Notes: generated from the sequence alone by a model not told the origin. DNA of 64,000 nucleotides from an uncultured Clostridia bacterium (GCA_944336975.1 CALVLH010000001.1:1-64000), one strand, 5' to 3'. Counted from the first letter of the stretch, positions 36,755-45,348 are shown. Program-made: numbers and translations.

Positions 36755-37159
36755 ATGGCAGCAGATAAGACGAAAAAGACGGTTGTTTCGCGTAAGCGCA
36801 GAGAACTGAAAAAAGTCGACAAAGGACAAGTCCACATTCAGTCCTCCTTCAACAATACTTTGGTTACCATCACGGATATGAGCGGCAACGCGATTTCCTG
36901 GTCCAGCGCAGGCGCGCTCGGGTTCAAGGGTTCGAGAAAGGGCACCCCGTTCGCAGCGCAGATGGCGGCGGAAACGGCGGCAAAAGCTGCAAAAGAGCAC
37001 GGGCTCCGTTCCGTCGAAGTGTACGTGAAGGGCCCCGGCGCAGGAAGAGAATCGGCGATCCGCGCGCTTTCCAACTGCGAGCTGGAAATCACGCTCATCT
37101 CCGACGTTTCTCCCATCCCTCACAACGGTTGCAGACCGCCCAAACGCAGAAGAGTATAA
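36755..37159 (+). CDS. rpsK: 30S ribosomal protein S11
   Basis: 134-aa platform protein. [15 protein letters not shown] and the C-terminal [15 protein letters not shown] are typical. Of its 11 Arg codons, 6 are AGA, 3 CGC and 2 CGT, which contrasts with the CGC-dominated housekeeping genes at the window start. Confidence 0.98.
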   Translation: MAADKTKKTVVSRKRRELKKVDKGQVHIQSSFNNTLVTITDMSGNAISWSSAGALGFKGSRKGTPFAAQMAAETAAKAAKEHGLRSVEVYVKGPGAGRESAIRALSNCELEITLISDVSPIPHNGCRPPKRRRV

Positions 37160-37174
37160 GAGGAGACAAAGAAA

Positions 37175-37798
37175 ATGGCAGTATACAGAGATGCAAAATG
37201 CAAACTTTGCAGAAGAGAAGGCGCTAAGCTGTTCCTGAAAGGGGAAAAGTGCTACATGGAAAAATGCCCCTTCAATAAGCGTCCTACCGCTCCCGGCCAG
37301 CACGGCGCGGCGAGAAAGAAGGTTTCCGAATACGGACTGCAGCTCCGCGAGAAGCAGAAGACCAAGCGCATCTACGGCGTTCAGGAAGGTCAGTTCCGTC
37401 ACTACTATGAGATGGCGGACAGAATGAAGGGGATCACGGGTGAGAATATGCTCTCCCTCCTCGAAAGAAGACTCGACAACGTCGTCTTCAGAATGGGGAT
37501 CGGCGTTTCCAGAACGCAGGCGAGACAGCTCGTTAACCATTCTCACTTCATGGTCAACGGAAGAACGGTCAACGTTCCCTCCTACATCGTGAAGGCGGGC
37601 GACGTGATCGCCGTCAAGGAGAACAGAAGAAACAACAAGTTCTTCGAGCAGATCAAGACGATGAAAGTCGCGAATATGCCCAAGTGGCTTGAATTCGATC
37701 CCGAAAAGCTGGAAGGCAAGATCCTTGCGCTTCCGACGAGAGAGGATATCGACAGCCAGATCGCAGAACACATGATTGTCGAATTGTACTCCAAGTAA
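37175..37798 (+). CDS. rpsD: 30S ribosomal protein S4, zinc form
   Basis: 207-aa primary 16S binder and the likely autoregulator of this operon. The N-terminus retains the Cys set C9, C12, C26 and C31 for zinc. The S4 RNA-binding domain [23 protein letters not shown] is present. SD AGAGGAG precedes the ATG. Confidence 0.98.
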   Translation: MAVYRDAKCKLCRREGAKLFLKGEKCYMEKCPFNKRPTAPGQHGAARKKVSEYGLQLREKQKTKRIYGVQEGQFRHYYEMADRMKGITGENMLSLLERRLDNVVFRMGIGVSRTQARQLVNHSHFMVNGRTVNVPSYIVKAGDVIAVKENRRNNKFFEQIKTMKVANMPKWLEFDPEKLEGKILALPTREDIDSQIAEHMIVELYSK

Positions 37799-37823
37799 TC
37801 TGAATATTTAAGGAGGTAGCATT

Positions 37824-38777
37824 ATGATCGAAATGGATATGCCCAAGATCGAAGTGACGGAAAACGAGGAAAAGAGCTATGCGAAAATCGTCGTTGAGCC
37901 GCTCGAAAAGGGTTTCGGTCTTACGATTGGCAACTGCCTGAGAAGAATTCTACTGTCGGCATTGCCCGGCGCTGCCGCGCAAGGAATCAAGTTCGCGGAC
38001 GGAAGCGTAAAGCACGAGTTTTCCGCTATCCCCGGAGTCAAAGAGGACGTCACCGAGATCATCCTCAACCTCAAATTGCTTGCGATCAAGACAAAGATTA
38101 CCGATAAGGATTACACCAAAACGCTGCGTCTCTACAAAGAAGGCCCCGCGGTGATCACCGCGGCGGACATCGAGCAGGACGCCGAGGTGGAGATCATCAA
38201 TTCCGACCAGTACATCTGCACGGTGGACGCGGGCGGAAAGATCGATATGGAGATCACGATCGGCAGAGGCAGAGGTTATAAGCCTGCCAAAGACAATAAA
38301 CAGCCGATCATCGATTACATTCCCATCGACTCTATCTATACGCCCGTTCAGCGCGTCAACTACAACGTGGAACCCGCCAGAGTCGGTCAGAATATCGATT
38401 ACGACAGATTGACCATCGAAGTGTGGACGGACGGGACGTTCTCGGGCAAAGAGATCGTTTCGCTCGCCGCAAAGATCATGCAGGATCACATCAACCTGTT
38501 CGTCAACCTGTCCGACACGATCAAGGATATGGACATCCTGGTCAAGACGGACGACGACAAACAGCAGCAGATCCTTTCCATGAAGATCGAGGATATGGAC
38601 CTTTCCGTCCGTTCCTACAACTGCTTGAAGAGAGCGAACATTCACACCGTGGAAGACCTCATCAGAAAGAGCGAGGAAGAGATGCTGAAGGTGAGAAACC
38701 TCGGCAGAAAGTCCTTGGACGAAGTCATTCAGAAACTGGAATCGTACGGTCTTTCGCTGGATAAAAAGGAGGATTAA
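37824..38777 (+). CDS. rpoA: RNA polymerase alpha subunit
   Basis: 317-aa assembly scaffold of RNA polymerase. The N-terminal domain has GFGLTIGNCLRRILLSALPG (dimerisation helix); the C-terminal domain (about 250-317) has the DNA-binding helix-hairpin-helix with RNLGRKSLDEV. Ends 2 nt before rplQ. Confidence 0.98.
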   Translation: MIEMDMPKIEVTENEEKSYAKIVVEPLEKGFGLTIGNCLRRILLSALPGAAAQGIKFADGSVKHEFSAIPGVKEDVTEIILNLKLLAIKTKITDKDYTKTLRLYKEGPAVITAADIEQDAEVEIINSDQYICTVDAGGKIDMEITIGRGRGYKPAKDNKQPIIDYIPIDSIYTPVQRVNYNVEPARVGQNIDYDRLTIEVWTDGTFSGKEIVSLAAKIMQDHINLFVNLSDTIKDMDILVKTDDDKQQQILSMKIEDMDLSVRSYNCLKRANIHTVEDLIRKSEEEMLKVRNLGRKSLDEVIQKLESYGLSLDKKED

Positions 38778-38779
38778 TT

Positions 38780-39286
38780 ATGCCGGGTAAATTGGGTAGA
38801 ACAACCGAACAGAGAATGGCAATTTTGAGAAATCAGGCTTCCCAGCTCCTTTGGTACGGCAAGATCGAGACGACGGCGGCTCGCGCGAAGGAACTCAGAT
38901 CTTACGTCGAGAAGCTGATCACGAAGGCGATCAAGACGTACGACGACGTCATCGAATTTGAAGTGACGGTCAAGGACAAGAAGGGCAAGGAGGTCAAGAC
39001 CACGAGCGTCAAAGACGGTCCCAAGAAACTTGCGGCTCGTCGTGCGATCATGGCGAAGACGTACGACCTTCAGGAAGTCAGAGCATACAACGAGCAGAAG
39101 AGCGACTTCAAAAAGCGCGTCGGCAGAGTGCAGCATCCCCTGATGGAGAAGCTGTTCAACGAGATCGCGCCCAAGTACGCTCAGCGCGCGGAAGAGCTCG
39201 GCCAGGGCGGCGGATACACGAGAATTTATCTTCTCGGCGAGCGCCGCGGCGACGCTTCCGAAAAGGCGATCATCGAATTGGTCTGA
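38780..39286 (+). CDS. rplQ: 50S ribosomal protein L17, long form
   Basis: 168 aa rather than about 120: after the normal start MPGKLGRTTEQRMAILRNQ and helix ETTAARAKELRSYVEKLIT there is an insert of about 33 residues (VTVKDKKGKEV in its middle) and a smaller one near 110-120, before the standard GGGYTRIYLLGERRGDASEKAIIELV end. The inserts are highly charged. Last gene of the operon, with a terminator 24 nt later. Confidence 0.96.
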   Translation: MPGKLGRTTEQRMAILRNQASQLLWYGKIETTAARAKELRSYVEKLITKAIKTYDDVIEFEVTVKDKKGKEVKTTSVKDGPKKLAARRAIMAKTYDLQEVRAYNEQKSDFKKRVGRVQHPLMEKLFNEIAPKYAQRAEELGQGGGYTRIYLLGERRGDASEKAIIELV

Positions 39287-39310
39287 TCGGGAAATAACGC
39301 AATCACCAGA

Positions 39311-39340
39311 AAGGAAACGCAACGGCGTTTCCTTTTTTTA
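39311..39340 (+). terminator. Terminator of the alpha operon
   Basis: AAGGAAACGC paired with GCGTTTCCTT around AACG, followed by a T run. It ends the 15.6-kb ribosomal block. Confidence 0.92.
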
Positions 39341-39649
39341 TACTAACTTCGCAGAGAATGCATACGAAAAGCCGCCTACTAATCTTGTCAGCCGAAAAAG
39401 AAATAAGCGGCACAGCGAATGTCGTCCGCGTTGATTGCGCGGGCTTATTTTTCTATACAGGGTATGGAATTTTCATGGCGCCGCTCTGTCCTTTTTGCGT
39501 AGTGCGATGTCTTTTTCATTATCAATCGTATAATGAGCGGGGCGCTTTCTTTCCATGACAATTTCATGCTAAACTATCGCAAGATTTCTCATAGTATGCC
39601 CGCGGGAAATCGCCGACAATGAAGGCAGATATGATCAAAGGAGGGTGCT
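39341..39649 (+). other. Intergenic region with an unassigned fold
   Basis: No convincing gene. A nested structure lies at 39401-39450: outer AAATAAGC/GCTTATTT with an inner hairpin CCGCG/CGCGG (39426-39442), followed by T residues, which looks like a second terminator or a small structured RNA. TATAAT at 39529-39534 has no good -35. The SD AAAGGAGG for the lipoprotein gene is at the end. Confidence 0.4.
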
Positions 39650-40783
39650 ATGAAAAAGAAAATTGCGGTGTTGATCGCCGCGCTCGCGCTCTGTCTGTTT
39701 GCGCTTGCGGGCTGTTCGGAAGGCATGGTGTATTCCACCATGCGCATTTATGACGACCTTTCGGGGGCAAAGACGGTCGTGATCCGCGTATTCGGCGACC
39801 AGGAGCCGCTCGAAGGGCGCGATTATACGGCGGGGAACAATACGTCGTTCATGCTCACGCAGGGCGATGCGCTGGAAGACAAGTTGCAGGAATTCTGCGC
39901 GCTGGACGAGGTGCGCATCAACGTCTCCATGGGCAAAACGAATAAGGATTCCACCTATATCACCATGATCTTCGATTTTAAAAGCATCGAGGACTACAAT
40001 GCGAAGGCAAAGATCATCGCGGGGAAATATGCCGACGAATGGACGGACGCGACGCTTACCGAGACGGGCGATCGGGTCACCGTCCGCGAGGCGGCGTCCA
40101 ATCTCCCGCTCCTGTATCTGGATATGCTGGAACAGTATTTCAACGATTTCGACTGCTATCCCATCTACGAATACGGTCCCGACACGCAGAGCCAGACGAT
40201 CCCCAACGGCATTCAGTTCGCGGGGGACGATCTGTATTCCTTCACCTGGTGGATCGTGCCGACCGCGACGAAGATCGTCGTAGGCAGCGAGCAATCGGAA
40301 GGCGTGTATTTCGATCCCGCGGAGGATTACGAATACCGCGAAGACCTCTCGGACGATTTCACGGAAGTGACGGGAACGCCCGACGCGCGCCCCGTGATCG
40401 CTTCCATTGCGGTCAAAGAGGGCATTGCGACCGAATACGAGACGGGCGCGAAGTTTGCGGGCGGCAAGATCGTGATCACCTATTCGGACGGGACGACGGA
40501 AGAGACCTCCATCCGCACCGACATGATGAGCGGATTCGATACCGCCACGACGGGGGAAAAGACGGTCACCGTCTCTTACGAAGGGTTTGAGACGACCTTC
40601 AAAGTCACCGTTTCCGAAAAAGAAATGCCCGCGCCCGACGACGATGAGGATGAGGACAAAACGGACGGCGACGTGCCCGATACGCACGGGCTTCCGACCT
40701 GGGCGATCCTGCTCATCGGCTTCGGCGGCGTGGTCGTGGTCGGCGGCGTCACGGCGATCATTATGTGGAGAAAAAAGAGATGA
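39650..40783 (+). CDS. Predicted lipoprotein with bacterial Ig-like domain and C-terminal membrane anchor
   Basis: A 377-aa exported protein. The signal peptide ends in lipobox LAGC (Cys at about residue 22). The body has a globular part without known fold (about 25-230) and a Big_3-like Ig domain (about 250-325; KIVITYSDGTTEE and VTVSYEGFETTFKVTV). An Asp/Glu-rich linker leads to a C-terminal hydrophobic helix (about 350-372) and a KKR tail. Having both an N-terminal lipid and a C-terminal membrane helix would tether it at both ends. Its stop overlaps the start of a GH13 lipoprotein (ATGA), so the two proteins are made together and may form a surface starch-handling unit (inference). Confidence 0.8.
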   Translation: MKKKIAVLIAALALCLFALAGCSEGMVYSTMRIYDDLSGAKTVVIRVFGDQEPLEGRDYTAGNNTSFMLTQGDALEDKLQEFCALDEVRINVSMGKTNKDSTYITMIFDFKSIEDYNAKAKIIAGKYADEWTDATLTETGDRVTVREAASNLPLLYLDMLEQYFNDFDCYPIYEYGPDTQSQTIPNGIQFAGDDLYSFTWWIVPTATKIVVGSEQSEGVYFDPAEDYEYREDLSDDFTEVTGTPDARPVIASIAVKEGIATEYETGAKFAGGKIVITYSDGTTEETSIRTDMMSGFDTATTGEKTVTVSYEGFETTFKVTVSEKEMPAPDDDEDEDKTDGDVPDTHGLPTWAILLIGFGGVVVVGGVTAIIMWRKKR

Positions 40784-42483
40784 AAAAGAGAATTGCAAGC
40801 CTGATGCTTTCCGCGGCGCTCGCGCTCGCCTGCGCCGTGCCGCTCGCGGCGTGCGGGGATCCTGCGCCGCAGGACGTGACGCTCACGGTCGACCGCTCGG
40901 TGACGTATGAGATGGACAAGCCCTATCAGGGCGTGTGGTACACCATGTTCATCTACTCCTTTGCCGATTCCGACGGCGACGGGATCGGGGACATTCAGGG
41001 GCTTATTCAGAAGCTGGATTATCTCAACGACGGCGATCCGAACACGGACGACGATCTCGGCATCACGGGGATGTGGCTTCTGCCTATCATGCCCGCTTCC
41101 ACCTTCCATAAATACGACATCGAGGACTATTATTCCATCGACCCGCAATACGGCACGATGGAGGACTTCGAAGAGCTGATCGAGGAGTGCGACAAGCGCG
41201 GGATCTCCGTCATCATCGATCTCGTGCTCAACTGCACCTCCAACAAGCACCCGTGGTTTCTGGACGCGCTGAACAATCCCGACAGCCCGTACCGCGAATA
41301 CTACCGTTTTTACGACGATCTGGAAAACAAGGAGGATTACGATCTCGACGCGGCGGTGCTCAACTATGACAGCTGGTATCGCTACGACAGCGAGGGGAAC
41401 TCCTACGACGTGTACAGCGATATGCCCGACACGCAGATCGCGGCGAGCCTGTACGGCGGCTATATGCCCGACCTCAACTACGACAATCAGTCCACCCGCG
41501 ACGAGGTGAAGAAGATCGCCAAATTCTGGCTGGACAAGGGCTGCGCGGGCTTCCGTCTCGACTCGGCGCCGCATATCTATTCGTATGCGGAAGTCGCGAC
41601 GACGGACGAAAAGAGTTTCGATGAGTACAATTATGAATTCTGGTCGGATTTTTACGACTATTGCCGTTCGATCAATCCCGACGCCTATCTCGTCGGCGAG
41701 GTGCTGACGGGCGATCCCGACTATCGCGCGGAGTATATGCGTTCCATCCGTTCCGATTTCGATTTCGGGCTGATCTATGCCATCCGCGACGAGCTGAAAT
41801 CGCCGTCGAGCAAGAATCAGCTTGGCAATAAGCTCGCCTCCGATTATGAGAAATACCGCGCGGCGACGGGCGGGGACTACATCAACGCGCCCTTCCAGAC
41901 GGACGCGGACGTCAACCGCATGGCGGGCGTGTTCGACAACGATCCGAGAAAGATCAAGCTCGCGCAGATGTTCTCTCTCACCCTGGAAGGACTTCCCTTT
42001 ATGTACTACGGCGACGAGCTGGGAATGCTCGGCAACAAGAACAGCGGGGAGATCTTCAAACTCTCCTTCCCTTGGGCGGAAGGGGATCCGTTGCAGACGA
42101 CCAAGCTCAATTACTGGAACATTTACGGAAAAAAGGAAGACCTGAGCGACTACACGCAGCCGTTCGACGAACAGATGACCGACCCGAATTCCGTCTTATC
42201 CGCGATTCGCACGCTCATCCACATCCGCTGCGAAAACGAAGCGTTGTTCAAGGGAAAATTCGAAGCGTATACGGCGGCGAAGGATATTATCTCCTACAAG
42301 ATGATCTCCGAGCATCAGGAAGCGGTCATCCTGCACAATATGTACGATGCCGAGGTCAGCTTCGAGTTCGATCTGAACGGATATACCTTGTTGTATGTGA
42401 CCTATCACGACAGCCTTTCCATGGAGGAGGGGGAGATCGCCCTCGATCCCTATGAAAGCGTGATCCTGGTCAGAAATACATAA
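40780..42483 (+). CDS. GH13 alpha-amylase family lipoprotein
   Basis: Surface-anchored alpha-glucan hydrolase, 567 aa. Lipobox LAAC follows a short signal peptide (start ATG 40780, overlapping the previous stop). GH13 regions: IIDLVLNCTSNKHPWF, GFRLDSAPH with nucleophile D261, VGEVLTGD with acid/base E307 and the transition-state stabiliser D388. The usual HD pair before this last Asp reads ND, so the conserved His is replaced by Asn387; some GH13 subfamilies tolerate this. The beta-sandwich C-terminus ends with LDPYESVILVRN. Exact substrate cannot be told. Confidence 0.9.
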   Translation: MKKRIASLMLSAALALACAVPLAACGDPAPQDVTLTVDRSVTYEMDKPYQGVWYTMFIYSFADSDGDGIGDIQGLIQKLDYLNDGDPNTDDDLGITGMWLLPIMPASTFHKYDIEDYYSIDPQYGTMEDFEELIEECDKRGISVIIDLVLNCTSNKHPWFLDALNNPDSPYREYYRFYDDLENKEDYDLDAAVLNYDSWYRYDSEGNSYDVYSDMPDTQIAASLYGGYMPDLNYDNQSTRDEVKKIAKFWLDKGCAGFRLDSAPHIYSYAEVATTDEKSFDEYNYEFWSDFYDYCRSINPDAYLVGEVLTGDPDYRAEYMRSIRSDFDFGLIYAIRDELKSPSSKNQLGNKLASDYEKYRAATGGDYINAPFQTDADVNRMAGVFDNDPRKIKLAQMFSLTLEGLPFMYYGDELGMLGNKNSGEIFKLSFPWAEGDPLQTTKLNYWNIYGKKEDLSDYTQPFDEQMTDPNSVLSAIRTLIHIRCENEALFKGKFEAYTAAKDIISYKMISEHQEAVILHNMYDAEVSFEFDLNGYTLLYVTYHDSLSMEEGEIALDPYESVILVRNT

Positions 42484-42491
42484 TTCCTCCG

Positions 42492-42518
42492 AACGGGGCC
42501 GCGAAAGCGGTCCCGTTT
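42492..42518 (+). terminator. Hairpin after the GH13 gene
   Basis: AACGGGGCCGC and GCGGTCCCGTT form an 11-bp stem (one G-U pair) on a GAAA tetraloop, followed only by TGA-A, so a weak intrinsic terminator. Confidence 0.65.
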
Positions 42519-42577
42519 GAACGGATCGGGAAAATCGCGCCGATATAAATTCGCGTAAAACAAAATTTCCCGAGGTG

Positions 42578-42606
42578 TTGCATTCGGGCGGTCAAAGTGG
42601 TATAAT
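42578..42606 (+). promoter_or_regulatory. Promoter of the M18 aminopeptidase
   Basis: TTGCAT at 42578-42583, 17-bp spacer, TATAAT at 42601-42606, about 28 nt before the ATG with AAGGAG in between. Confidence 0.83.
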
Positions 42607-42634
42607 AAAATAAATTGCATCAAGGAGTGTACAG

Positions 42635-44032
42635 ATGAGCAAGCAAAGCGAAGGACAAAAGAAAGAAGAAGCGCTTTCCTATCGGCGCAGAAATTATTTT
42701 GAAACGGCGGGCGCGGAAGAGCGCGAAAAGATGTTCGAGTATGCGGAAGGATATAAAGCGTTCCTCGACGCGGGCAAGACGGAGCGCGAGGCGTGCGACG
42801 CCGCAGTCAGACTCGCACAGGAAAAGGGATTCAAGCCCTATCGGATGGGCGATCCCCTGAAAAAGGGCGATAAGAGATATTTTGTCAACCGCGGCAAGAG
42901 CGTGGTCGTGTTCCGCGTGGGAACGCGCGATCTCGAAGAGGACGGCATCCGCCTGATCGCGTCCCACATCGACGCGCCGCGCGTGGACATCAAGCAGAAC
43001 CCGCTGTATGAAGACGGCAATATGTGCTTTCTGAAAACACACTATTACGGCGGCATCAAGAAATATCAGTGGACGGCGATCCCGCTGTCTCTGCACGGCG
43101 CAGTCATCCTTGCGGACGGCAGAAAGGTGGAGATCCGCGTGGGCGACGAGCCTTCCGATCCCGTATTCTACATCAATGACCTTCTTCCTCATCTCGGCAG
43201 AGATCAGATGTCTCAGACGGGCGACAAGATCGTCGAGGGCGAACAGCTCAACGTGCTCGTGGGCGGGCTTCCCTATGCGGACGAAGAGGTCAAAGATAAG
43301 GTAAAACTCACCGTTCTTTCCATTCTCAACGAGAAATACGGCATGACGGAAGAGGATTTCATCAGCGCGGAACTTTCGGCGGTACCCGCCTTCCCCGCGC
43401 GCGATGTCGGGTTCGACCGTGCGCTTATCGGCGCATACGGTCACGACGACAGGGTGTGTGCATATCCCGCGCTCACCGCGGTCCTTGACAACGAGACCGA
43501 ACACACGGTGCTCGCGGCGCTCGTCGACAAAGAGGAGATCGGCAGCGAGGGCACGACGGGCATGAAGTGTCAGGTCTATGAAGATCTCATCGAAGAGATC
43601 TCGCTTGCGTTCGGCGCGTCCGTGCGCAAGGTGCGCGCGGCGTCCAAGTGCCTTTCTTCGGACGTGACCGCCTGCTTCGATCCCAACTTCGCCAACGTTT
43701 ACGACAAGAGAAACGCGGCGATGCTCTCCTGCGGCACCTGCATGAACAAGTTCACGGGCGCGCGCGGTAAGAGCGGCTCCAACGACGCGTCGGCGGAGTT
43801 TGTGGGCGAGGTGCGCAGGATGTTCGCGCAAGAGGGCGTCGTCTGGCAGACCGCAGAACTCGGCAAAGTGGACGCGGGCGGCGGCGGGACGGTCGCGATG
43901 TTCATCTCCAAGCTGAATATCGATACGGTCGATCTCGGCGTTCCCGTCATCTCCATGCACGCGCCTTACGAGCTCATCTCCAAGGCGGACCTTTACAGCA
44001 CCTATCTCGCGTTCCGCGCATTTATGAAGTAA
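42635..44032 (+). CDS. M18 family zinc aminopeptidase
   Basis: Cytoplasmic metallo-aminopeptidase of the aspartyl aminopeptidase/ApeB-Ape1 family, 465 aa. Metal and catalytic residues lie in SHIDAPR (His, Asp), VDKEEIGSEGTTGMKC (Glu pair) and the terminal VISMHAPYELIS (His). An expanded Lys-rich N-terminus is normal for this subgroup. The final 53 codons are duplicated at 44693-44851. It has its own promoter and no terminator before the next small gene. Confidence 0.93.
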   Translation: MSKQSEGQKKEEALSYRRRNYFETAGAEEREKMFEYAEGYKAFLDAGKTEREACDAAVRLAQEKGFKPYRMGDPLKKGDKRYFVNRGKSVVVFRVGTRDLEEDGIRLIASHIDAPRVDIKQNPLYEDGNMCFLKTHYYGGIKKYQWTAIPLSLHGAVILADGRKVEIRVGDEPSDPVFYINDLLPHLGRDQMSQTGDKIVEGEQLNVLVGGLPYADEEVKDKVKLTVLSILNEKYGMTEEDFISAELSAVPAFPARDVGFDRALIGAYGHDDRVCAYPALTAVLDNETEHTVLAALVDKEEIGSEGTTGMKCQVYEDLIEEISLAFGASVRKVRAASKCLSSDVTACFDPNFANVYDKRNAAMLSCGTCMNKFTGARGKSGSNDASAEFVGEVRRMFAQEGVVWQTAELGKVDAGGGGTVAMFISKLNIDTVDLGVPVISMHAPYELISKADLYSTYLAFRAFMK

Positions 44033-44097
44033 AAGTTCAGGACCTGACGTCCGGCGGAGCCGGACGAAAAATTATTTTTGATTCGGAGGAAAAAAGG

Positions 44098-44550
44098 ATG
44101 AACGTGGAAGCCCGCATCGAGAAATTTGTGAATATGCCGAGAGCGCAGCTAGAGGGAGAGGCGAGAAAGTGTTTTATCAAATATGCCAACGCGGTACACC
44201 GGAAGGCGCTCAGGAGCGGCTGGAGTCAGGAAAAATACAACAGCGCGATTGTGCTGCTTCCCTCGCTGATCGCCGTTGCGGACGGACATTACTATGCAAT
44301 GGAGAACTCATTCTGGGAAGGTATTTTCGCCACAGGAGAAATGGTCAGTCTCCTGAGACAGGAGGCAAACTATATCCTCAACGGAGACGGAGAACTCAGC
44401 CGTATCATTCAGACGCAGGTTCTGTTCGATTATCTGACGCCGGGCGAATTGGAAGCTGCCTGTGAATTTTCCGTCTGCTATCTGCTGTGTTTCGGTTCGA
44501 TCACGCCCAAAGCCCGCAGGCTTCTCGATAATCTGTTTTCGAATGTGTAA
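44098..44550 (+). CDS. Small hypothetical protein, 150 aa
   Basis: Not recognised. Mostly helical, soluble, with Cys at 24, 119, 124 and 128 by rough count and ending TPKARRLLDNLFSN. The SD TCGGAGG and clean spacing support translation. It lies between the intact M18 gene and the decayed M18 tail and is closed by a terminator, so it may have been introduced by the rearrangement that broke the second M18 copy (inference). Its codon use is less CGC/GCG-heavy than the neighbours. Confidence 0.65.
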   Translation: MNVEARIEKFVNMPRAQLEGEARKCFIKYANAVHRKALRSGWSQEKYNSAIVLLPSLIAVADGHYYAMENSFWEGIFATGEMVSLLRQEANYILNGDGELSRIIQTQVLFDYLTPGELEAACEFSVCYLLCFGSITPKARRLLDNLFSNV

Positions 44551-44627
44551 GTGCGATCGGCGATGAATGCGGGTTTCCTGCGCGTCCGTCCGTTTGAGCG
44601 GTTTTTGTGACGTCGGATCCGATGATG

Positions 44628-44663
44628 AAAAACGCCCCGCCGTTTTAGACGGCGGGGCGTTTT
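44628..44663 (+). terminator. Terminator after the 150-aa gene
   Basis: AAAACGCCCCGCCGT and its complement around TTTAG with flanking A and T runs, able to work on both strands. Confidence 0.88.
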
Positions 44664-44692
44664 CTGTAAGATGACGTTCAGATGTTCTGAAG

Positions 44693-44851
44693 GACGCGGG
44701 CGGCGGGACGGTTGCGATGTTCATCTCCAAACTCAACATCGACACGGTCGGTCTCGGCGTTCCCGTCATCTCCATGCATGCGCCTTACGAGCTCGTCTCC
44801 CAAGCGGACCTTTACAGCGCCTATCTCGCGTTCCGCGCGTTCATGAAGTAA
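44693..44851 (+). pseudogene. Decayed C-terminal remnant of a second M18 aminopeptidase
   Basis: These 53 codons (GGTVAMFISKLNIDTV...AYLAFRAFMK, then TAA) match the last codons of the M18 gene at 43871-44032 with one Gly codon deleted and roughly nine-tenths base identity by eye. About half of the differences are silent, and the coded changes are mild (D to G, I to V, T to A), as if the copy evolved as a working paralogue before losing its first 400 residues. It has no start region of its own and begins right after a terminator. Confidence 0.85.
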
Positions 44852-44889
44852 GGCGAAAAATCGGAGATAAGATAAATTGCAAACAAAAA

Positions 44890-44930
44890 CGCCCGCAGGC
44901 ATAGCCTGCGGGCGCGATCATACAAAAAAA
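44890..44930 (-). terminator. Terminators of the SRP RNA (minus strand)
   Basis: On the minus strand a seven-T run (44924-44930) directly follows the RNA, and then a strong hairpin CGCCCGCAGGC/GCCTGCGGGCG (44890-44914) with a T-rich tail. Confidence 0.8.
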
Positions 44931-45195
44931 CTGTGAGGGCTTTTTTTGTTGCGGCGCACCGAAGCGGAAACGCGACAGGTGACTCCGACAAAGCTACCTT
45001 ATGGCACACGCACCGATCTGTTTAGTGCTGCTGTATCCCTACCCTGACACGGTTCGCAGGGATGCGTTGCATAAGACCTTGTTATCAACATTCCTTACCG
45101 CGTGCGGCCTTCCATACGTCGCACCGAGAAAAGCGTTCGGCTCTGCTATAGCGGATTGCAGATACAGGGCACCGCTAACTCCCCGCCTATCACAG
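44931..45195 (-). ncRNA. ffs: Signal recognition particle RNA (6S/scRNA-type, long bacterial form)
   Basis: Read on the minus strand. The Alu domain is recognisable by TAGCGGTGCCCTGTA and CAATCCGCTATAGCAG. The universal Ffh-binding hairpin follows as AACCGTGTCAGG, then the asymmetric loop GGGATACAGCAGCACTAA, then GCGTGTGCCATAAGGTAGC. The first six bases CTGTGA pair with the last six TCACAG, fixing a length of 265 nt, the size of Firmicutes SRP RNA. It delivers membrane and secreted proteins co-translationally with Ffh. It has its own promoter and terminator. One mild oddity: the usual GTCCGGAAGGAAG of the apical loop reads GGTAGGGATACAG. Confidence 0.93.
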
Positions 45196-45202
45196 CAGAA
45201 AC

Positions 45203-45231
45203 AGTTTACAACAAATACGGATTTTTTGCAA
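45203..45231 (-). promoter_or_regulatory. Promoter of the SRP RNA gene (minus strand)
   Basis: Minus strand TTGCAA (45226-45231), 17-bp spacer, TAAACT (45203-45208). A start about 7 nt further on agrees with the 5' end deduced from RNA end pairing (45195). Confidence 0.75.
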
Positions 45232-45319
45232 GCGTTTTCTCCCCGCGGAGCCAATCTTTTCTCATTCGTGGGTAAATACGTCCGAATGCGGAGAAAAACG
45301 ACAATTTTCGTATCGCGCC

Positions 45320-45348
45320 TTGTTTTTGCGGGAAAAGCGTGATACAAT
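45320..45348 (+). promoter_or_regulatory. Promoter of the GH3 gene
   Basis: TTGTTT at 45320-45325, 17-bp spacer, TACAAT at 45343-45348; AAAGGAGAG precedes the ATG at 45386. Confidence 0.78.

Noticed and set aside
39358-39558. 66-codon ORF after the ribosomal operon
   Set aside because: No SD, spans the nested stem structure, and has no recognisable protein features.
45001-45342. Plus-strand ORF of 113 codons
   Set aside because: It overlaps the minus-strand SRP RNA gene and the promoters next to it, has no SD and no protein-like features.
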